Shown piece after piece: positions 61,401 to 64,000 of a DNA stretch of 64,000 nt. The stretch comes from Mesorhizobium loti R88b. Its GTDB lineage: Bacteria; Pseudomonadota; Alphaproteobacteria; Rhizobiales; Rhizobiaceae. The translations under genes and the position numbers were made by a program. The notes beneath the pieces were generated by a model. That model made no database searches. It was not told the origin of the DNA and saw only the letters and a list, made by a program, of their open reading frames with translations. Where the stretch lies: assembly GCF_013170845.1 (NCBI RefSeq), contig NZ_CP033367.1:3287001-3351000 (forward strand), given 5' to 3'. How positions within the stretch are numbered: position 1 is the stretch's first letter; the number at the start of each line of letters is the position of its first letter.

Positions 61401-64000
61401 GCCGAACGTGACGCCGGCGCTGAGCCCAAGCGTGGCGCCGCCGGCTAGGGAGACGGCGTTGGCGGCGAGACCAAGCGCCGTGTTGCTGCCAGCAATCAGC
61501 GTGCCGCCACCAATGGTGATGCCGCCGGCAAAACTGTTGTTGCCGGTCAGCGTCAGCGTGCCCGCGCCGGTCTTGTCGAGCGAGATGTTGCCGGTGATGG
61601 AGCCGCCGAAATTACCGGCGCCAATGCCCAGGGTTGCCGCAGCGCCCAAATTACCGATGGTGCCGCCGGCAAGGCCGGTGAGGGTGCCGACCGTCGCGCC
61701 GAAGCCATTGAGGTCGACGGCGCCGACCGCGCCGACATTGAGCGTTGCATTGCCGAGCGCGGCGCCGATCGCGGCGTCACCCAATTGCAGCGTGCCGAAA
61801 TTGGCCGACAGCGTCGCGCCCGCGCCGATCGTCGTGCCGCCGCCGAGCAGCGCCACGGTGCCATTGTTTATGGCGGTGCCGATGCCGAGCGTCGCGCCGG
61901 CGCCGAGATTGATGCCGCCGCCGAGCGTGGCGGTAAGACCGGTGCCCGCCGACAGCGTGCCGCCAAGGCCCGCGCCAAGATTGAGCTGGTTGTTGAAGGT
62001 GCCGTTCGCATCCAGTGTCAGCTCGGTGCCGCCGCCGAGCGTGACTTGGCCGATGCCGCCAACGCCGCTGCCCAGCGCATTGACGTTGGTCGCCAGCACC
62101 GAGCCGGCGCCGATGGTCAGCCCGCCGGTGAAGCCGGTGTTGATGCCGCCGAGCGTCAATTGTCCCGCGCCGGTCTTGGTCAGGCCCGCGGTGCCGGTGA
62201 TGTTGCCGTTAAGCGTGCCGATGCCGCCGGAGACGTCGAGAGAGGTGGCGCCGGTTACGTCGAGATCGTTGGTCAGCGTCGTGCCGGCGCCGATGCCGAA
62301 AGACGAGCCGGCGCCAAGGCTTATGCCACCCAACCCCAGCGCCAGATTGTTGGCCACCACCAGCGAGCCGCCGCCGCTGATCGACACGCCGCCGGTGAAG
62401 GTGTTGACGCCCGACAGCGTCAGCGTGCCGGCGCCGATCTTGTTCAGCCCGAGGTTGCCGGAGATCACGCCGGCGAAATTTCCGGCGTCGATGTTGAGGG
62501 TGGCAGCACCCCCGGTATTGGTGAGGCTGCCGCCGATGGCGCCGGTCAGATTGCCGATTGTGGCGCCGAAGCCGTTGATGTCGACGGTGCCGGCCGCACC
62601 GATGTTGAGCGTCGCGTTGCTGAGCTGCGCGCCGATCGAGGCATCGCCAAACTTCACCGAGCCGAAGTCGGCGGAGAGGGTTGCCCCAGCGCCGATGGTC
62701 GAGGTGCCGGCTAGCGTCAGGCTGCCCAGCGAAGCCGCCGTGCCCAGGCCGAGCGTGGCGCCGGCGCCGATGTTCAAACCGCCGCCCAGCGTCACGTTGA
62801 GGCCGGTGCCGGCCGAGAGCGTGCCGCCGAGCCCGGCGCCGAGATTGAGAGCGTTGTTGAAGGTGCCTGCCGCACCGAGCGTGAGGGCGGCGCCACCGCC
62901 GAGCGTCACCTGGCCGATGCCGCCGGCGCCGCTGCCCAGCGCATCGACATTGGTTGCCAGCACCGAGCCGGTGGCGATGGTGAGCCCGCCGGTGAGGCCG
63001 GTGTTGACGCCGCCCAGCGTCAGCTGTCCGGCGCCCGTCTTGGTCAGGCCGATCGTGCCGCTTATTGCACCGTTCAATGTTCCGGTGCCGAGCGCCACGT
63101 CTAGCGTGGCGCTGCCGGCGCCGGTCAGGCTGACGGCGTTGCCGAGCGTGACACCGGCGCCGAGGCCGAGCGTGGCGCCGCCGGAAAGGCTGGCAGCGCC
63201 AGTGCCAAGCGCCGTGTTGGAGCCAGCGACCAGCGTTCCAGCGCCGATGCTGACGCCGCCGGTGAAAGTGTTGGCGCCGGTGAGCGTCAAGGACCCGGTG
63301 CCGGTCTTAATCAGCGAACCGCCCGCGCCGCCAATGGTGCCGTTGAAAATCGTGTCGCCGCCGATGCCGCCAAGCGTCAGCGCCTTGGCGCCGAGATCGA
63401 CAGAACCCGTGCCGGACAGCGAGCCGATGCTCATTCCGCCCGATGTCAGGCCGGAAAGGCCGAGGCTGCCGCCGGCAAGAGTGATGGCGGCGTTGCCGCC
63501 GGTGCTGGTTCCCGTGAAGTTCGCGGCGCCCCCGAGAGCGACGGAAACGGCGGCGTTGCCGCCAGTGCTGGTCCCCGTGAAATTCGCGACGCCGCCGAGA
63601 TTGACCGATATGCCGGCATTGTCGGCGCTGCTCGATCCGTTGAAATTGAGGGTGCTGCCAGCCCCGCCAACGGCGATCTGCGCGGCTCCGGCGAGACTGT
63701 TGCCGGCGAAATTTATATCGCCGCCAAGGGTAGCGGTGATGGTGGCATTGGCGCCCGTGCTGGTGCCGGCGAAATTGACGGTACCGTTGGCGGTGGCATT
63801 GATCAGGGCATTGCCGGCGCTGGTGCCAGTGCCGTTGAAGGTCAACGCCCCGCTACCGCCAAGCGTGCCGCCCACGGCGAAGGTCGGCGTTGTCAGCGTG
63901 GAATTGTTCTGAATGCCGGCGCCGCCCAACGTCAGGGAACTGGCCAGGCCCACACCGCCGACACTAAAAGTATAGGGCACCGCCCCGGCCGTGAACGATA
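55455..64000 (-). CDS. Giant autotransporter adhesin-like protein, partial (N-terminus beyond window)
   Basis: At least 2848 codons are open up to the window edge, so the start and signal peptide lie beyond 64000. The passenger is an array of autotransporter-associated repeats (GAGTLxLxGANTFxGG followed by GAGTLVAGSNxALG and GGATLGLGAGITLGN) that should form a long beta helix. The last about 270 residues are the autotransporter beta-barrel (FTVWSQAIGSWGKFSGDG, GLRFGVGHDWYQVKTDRT, LEAGADWRLAEKSSLDLTYSG) and end in a terminal Phe (LSVKF), the usual outer-membrane assembly signal. Likely role: surface adhesion or biofilm. No subtilase or other catalytic motif is visible in the part seen. Confidence 0.92.
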   Translation of the reverse strand, partial: SFTAGAVPYTFSVGGVGLASSLTLGGAGIQNNSTLTTPTFAVGGTLGGSGALTFNGTGTSAGNALINATANGTVNFAGTSTGANATITATLGGDINFAGNSLAGAAQIAVGGAGSTLNFNGSSSADNAGISVNLGGVANFTGTSTGGNAAVSVALGGAANFTGTSTGGNAAITLAGGSLGLSGLTSGGMSIGSLSGTGSVDLGAKALTLGGIGGDTIFNGTIGGAGGSLIKTGTGSLTLTGANTFTGGVSIGAGTLVAGSNTALGTGAASLSGGATLGLGAGVTLGNAVSLTGAGSATLDVALGTGTLNGAISGTIGLTKTGAGQLTLGGVNTGLTGGLTIATGSVLATNVDALGSGAGGIGQVTLGGGAALTLGAAGTFNNALNLGAGLGGTLSAGTGLNVTLGGGLNIGAGATLGLGTAASLGSLTLAGTSTIGAGATLSADFGSVKFGDASIGAQLSNATLNIGAAGTVDINGFGATIGNLTGAIGGSLTNTGGAATLNIDAGNFAGVISGNLGLNKIGAGTLTLSGVNTFTGGVSISGGGSLVVANNLALGLGGISLGAGSSFGIGAGTTLTNDLDVTGATSLDVSGGIGTLNGNITGTAGLTKTGAGQLTLGGINTGFTGGLTIGAGSVLATNVNALGSGVGGIGQVTLGGGTELTLDANGTFNNQLNLGAGLGGTLSAGTGLTATLGGGINLGAGATLGIGTAINNGTVALLGGGTTIGAGATLSANFGTLQLGDAAIGAALGNATLNVGAVGAVDLNGFGATVGTLTGLAGGTIGNLGAAATLGIGAGNFGGSITGNISLDKTGAGTLTLTGNNSFAGGITIGGGTLIAGSNTALGLAANAVSLAGGATLGLSAGVTFGNGIGLTGSGNASLDVAAGIGTLNGVISGGAANGLIKTGTGTLVLNGANTFAGGIDINAGIVIAGNNSALGTGATDLAGGATLGLGAGITLGNDIGLTGSGAATLDVALGTGTLNGIISGGAANGLIKTGLGTLALNGANTFAGGLIIGAGTVIAGNNLALGSGAASLAGGATLGLGAGITLGNDIGLTGAGNASLDVSAGIGTLTGIISGTNGLIKTGTGTLALNGANTFAGGLTIGAGTVIAGNNLALGSGAASLAGGATLGLGAGITLGNDIGLTGAGSASLDVSAGIGTLNGIISGGAANGLIKTGLGTLALNGANTFAGGLTMGAGTVIAGNNLALGSGAASLAGGATLGLGAGITLGNNIGLTGAGSASLDVSAGIGTLTGIISGANGLIKTGAGTLALNGANTFAGGLTIGAGTVIAGNNLALGSGAASLAGGATLGLGASITLGNDIGLTGAGNATLDVSLGVGTLTGAISGGNALIKTGAGQLTLGGNNIGLTGGLTIGAGSVLATNVNALGSGPGGIGQVTLGAGTELTLGATGTFNNALNLGAGLGGTLSAGAGLTATLGGGLNLGAGATLGIGTVTNNGIVGLAGAGTIGAGATLSADFGTLQLDDAAIGATLANATLNVAATGAVDLNGFGATIGNLTGVAGGTIGNAGAAATLGIAAGNFAGTITGNIALDKTGAGTLTLTGNNSFTGAVTIGGGTLVAGSNTALGLAANPVSLAGGATLGLGAGVTLGNNIGLTGAGGASLDVALGTGTLTGIISGGGAGNGLIKTGTGTLVLNGANTFAGGIDISAGTVVAGNDTALGSGAASLAGGATLGLGAGITLGNNIGLTGTGSASLDVALGTGTLTGIISGGAANGLIKTGAGTLALNGANTFAGGIDINAGTVLAGNNQALGTGAASLAGGAALGLGAGITLGNNIGLTGTGDASLDVALGTGTSTGIISGGAANGLIKTGAGTLALTGANTFAGGIDITAGTVLAGNNSALGTGAATLSGGATLGLGAGITLDNNIGLTGAGDASLGVALGIGTLTGVISGANGLIKTGAGTLALDGANTFAGGLAINAGTVIAGNNTALGSGAATLASGTTLGLGAGIALANNIALTGDASLDVTLGTGTLAGIISGAAGDSLTKTGTGTLVLNGANTFAGGLVIGVGTVIAGNNLALGSGDASLAGGATLGLGAGISLGNNIALTGSGDASLDVAAGTGTLGGIISGGAANGLIKTGAGTLALNGANTFGGGLDITAGVVIAGNTGALGTGDATLGAGTQLILAANGTFNNGLDLAAGTAATLSAQTGIAAELRGPLGFEAGADLHIGSAGNTGIVALDGAGASVGNGVTLSADFGTLRLGDAAAGTLTAGTGATLNIGAQGTLDLNGFGATATNLTGSAGATITNDGGAAAVLSAGAGSFAGTIEDGAGGLGLDKIDTGLLTLSGTSTYTGPTNVLRGTLDITGSIANSTVAVDTGGTLAGTGTVGGIDAAAGGTVAPGSPTGGNPVGTLNVAGDVAFAAGSTLAVDVGAGGTSDLIAASGATTLTGGTVNVGGMMIAGTTYVIITSGSGVGGTFTTVAAAGGSAFLTPTLIYQPDAVEVEVNRNGTSIGDVGQTPNQQSVGNAVETLDPSNPIVTAILNGSEAQAQAALDQLSGEIHPSVTSALIDETRFMRKTMADRIISGLAAEPSDPGSYVDLKDPLMSCSAATPERERFTVWSQAIGSWGKFSGDGNAAELTHSLGGLLIGVDGPVGDNWLVGAAAGYSHSSFDVDARQSSGSSNNYHIMAYAGTQLDHIGLRFGVGHDWYQVKTDRTVAFPGFADRLSADYDASTTYLFGEMGYAMTANGIDFEPFVNAAYVHLNADGFTETGGPAALTSDGITRDVPYTTLGLRAATDITAGDSLLRVHGLVGWQHAYSDVVPTETFAFAGSDAFAVSGVPIARDALVLEAGADWRLAEKSSLDLTYSGQLGSGALEHTLKGTLSVKF
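57600..61320 (-). repeat. Tandem ~260-276-base repeats in the autotransporter passenger
   Basis: Units of about 87-92 codons, nearly identical in places; recurring starts are at about 60139, 60409, 60685 and 60946. They sit inside a larger repeat in which blocks with VLATNVNALGSG and NATLNVGAVGAVDLNGFGAT recur near 59500, 61750 and 62600. High identity allows copy-number change by recombination. Confidence 0.85.

Noticed and set aside
58702-63912. Very long open frame (1736 codons) antisense to the autotransporter
   Set aside because: It is Pro/Ala/Val-rich, mirrors the repeats of the autotransporter strand, and has no domain or ribosome binding site. Repetitive GC-rich DNA opens frames on both strands. 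The autotransporter has a barrel domain and terminal Phe.

Overview
The window looks like chromosome from a Rhizobiales alphaproteobacterium, most likely Mesorhizobium. It is GC-rich. It carries a MucR/Ros-type regulator lacking part of its zinc-ligand set, a CHASE3/HisKA_2 histidine kinase, a GTTC-N7-GTTC SOS box before dinB, several divergently transcribed regulator/target pairs, and the palindromic intergenic repeats common in rhizobia. I saw no rRNA, tRNA, CRISPR array, transposase, integrase or symbiosis gene.

Layout. 0-8 kb: caspase-like/TPR protein, HerA-like ATPase, a periplasmic binding protein paired with a sensor kinase, and a MucR-like regulator with an odd N-terminus. 8-13 kb: a DUF6502/DUF5666 pair, then a divergent operator region with a possible structured RNA, then a glycosyltransferase and a sulfotransferase-like gene. 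13-18 kb: methyltransferase, a BTAD-hydrolase fusion, a lipoprotein peptidase, and about 1.2 kb of decayed DNA. 18.4-23.8 kb: a four-gene operon encoding a coiled-coil protein, a large membrane protein with BON-like repeats and an OmpA domain, a Ras-like small GTPase, and a class III adenylate cyclase. 24-34.8 kb: a sugar or polyol ABC uptake and oxidation operon with an RpiR regulator and a divergent Gfo/Idh/MocA dehydrogenase. 34.8-43 kb: HEAT-like protein, NUDIX, fatty-acid hydroxylase, RsgA, excalibur protein, DNA polymerase IV, HxlR regulator with a RibD-like reductase, esterase, sigma factor. 43-48 kb: hydrolase and LysR, then an alkylation-repair group (2OG-Fe(II) oxygenase, O6-alkylguanine methyltransferase, Ada). 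48-55 kb: HxlR/DUF1330 pair, small secreted proteins, SnoaL-type protein, TetR, lipoproteins, a PAS-PAS-GGDEF-EAL protein. 55.4 kb to the end: a giant autotransporter cut by the window edge.

The strongest candidate for an under-described system is the GTPase operon. Its membrane protein has about 328 cytoplasmic residues, possibly including a longin/roadblock-like segment, then one transmembrane helix and a periplasmic peptidoglycan-binding end. The GTPase and the cyclase genes lie 3 bases apart. I infer an envelope-sensing device that feeds a small GTPase and cAMP.

A second pattern recurs three times: an intact gene, then an unrelated cassette, then a decayed direct repeat of the first gene's 3' end. 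It is seen at the HerA-like ATPase, the BTAD-hydrolase and the 2OG oxygenase, and suggests a shared route of gene acquisition. A third lead is a palindromic operator shared by the MucR-like gene and the glycosyltransferase promoter region.
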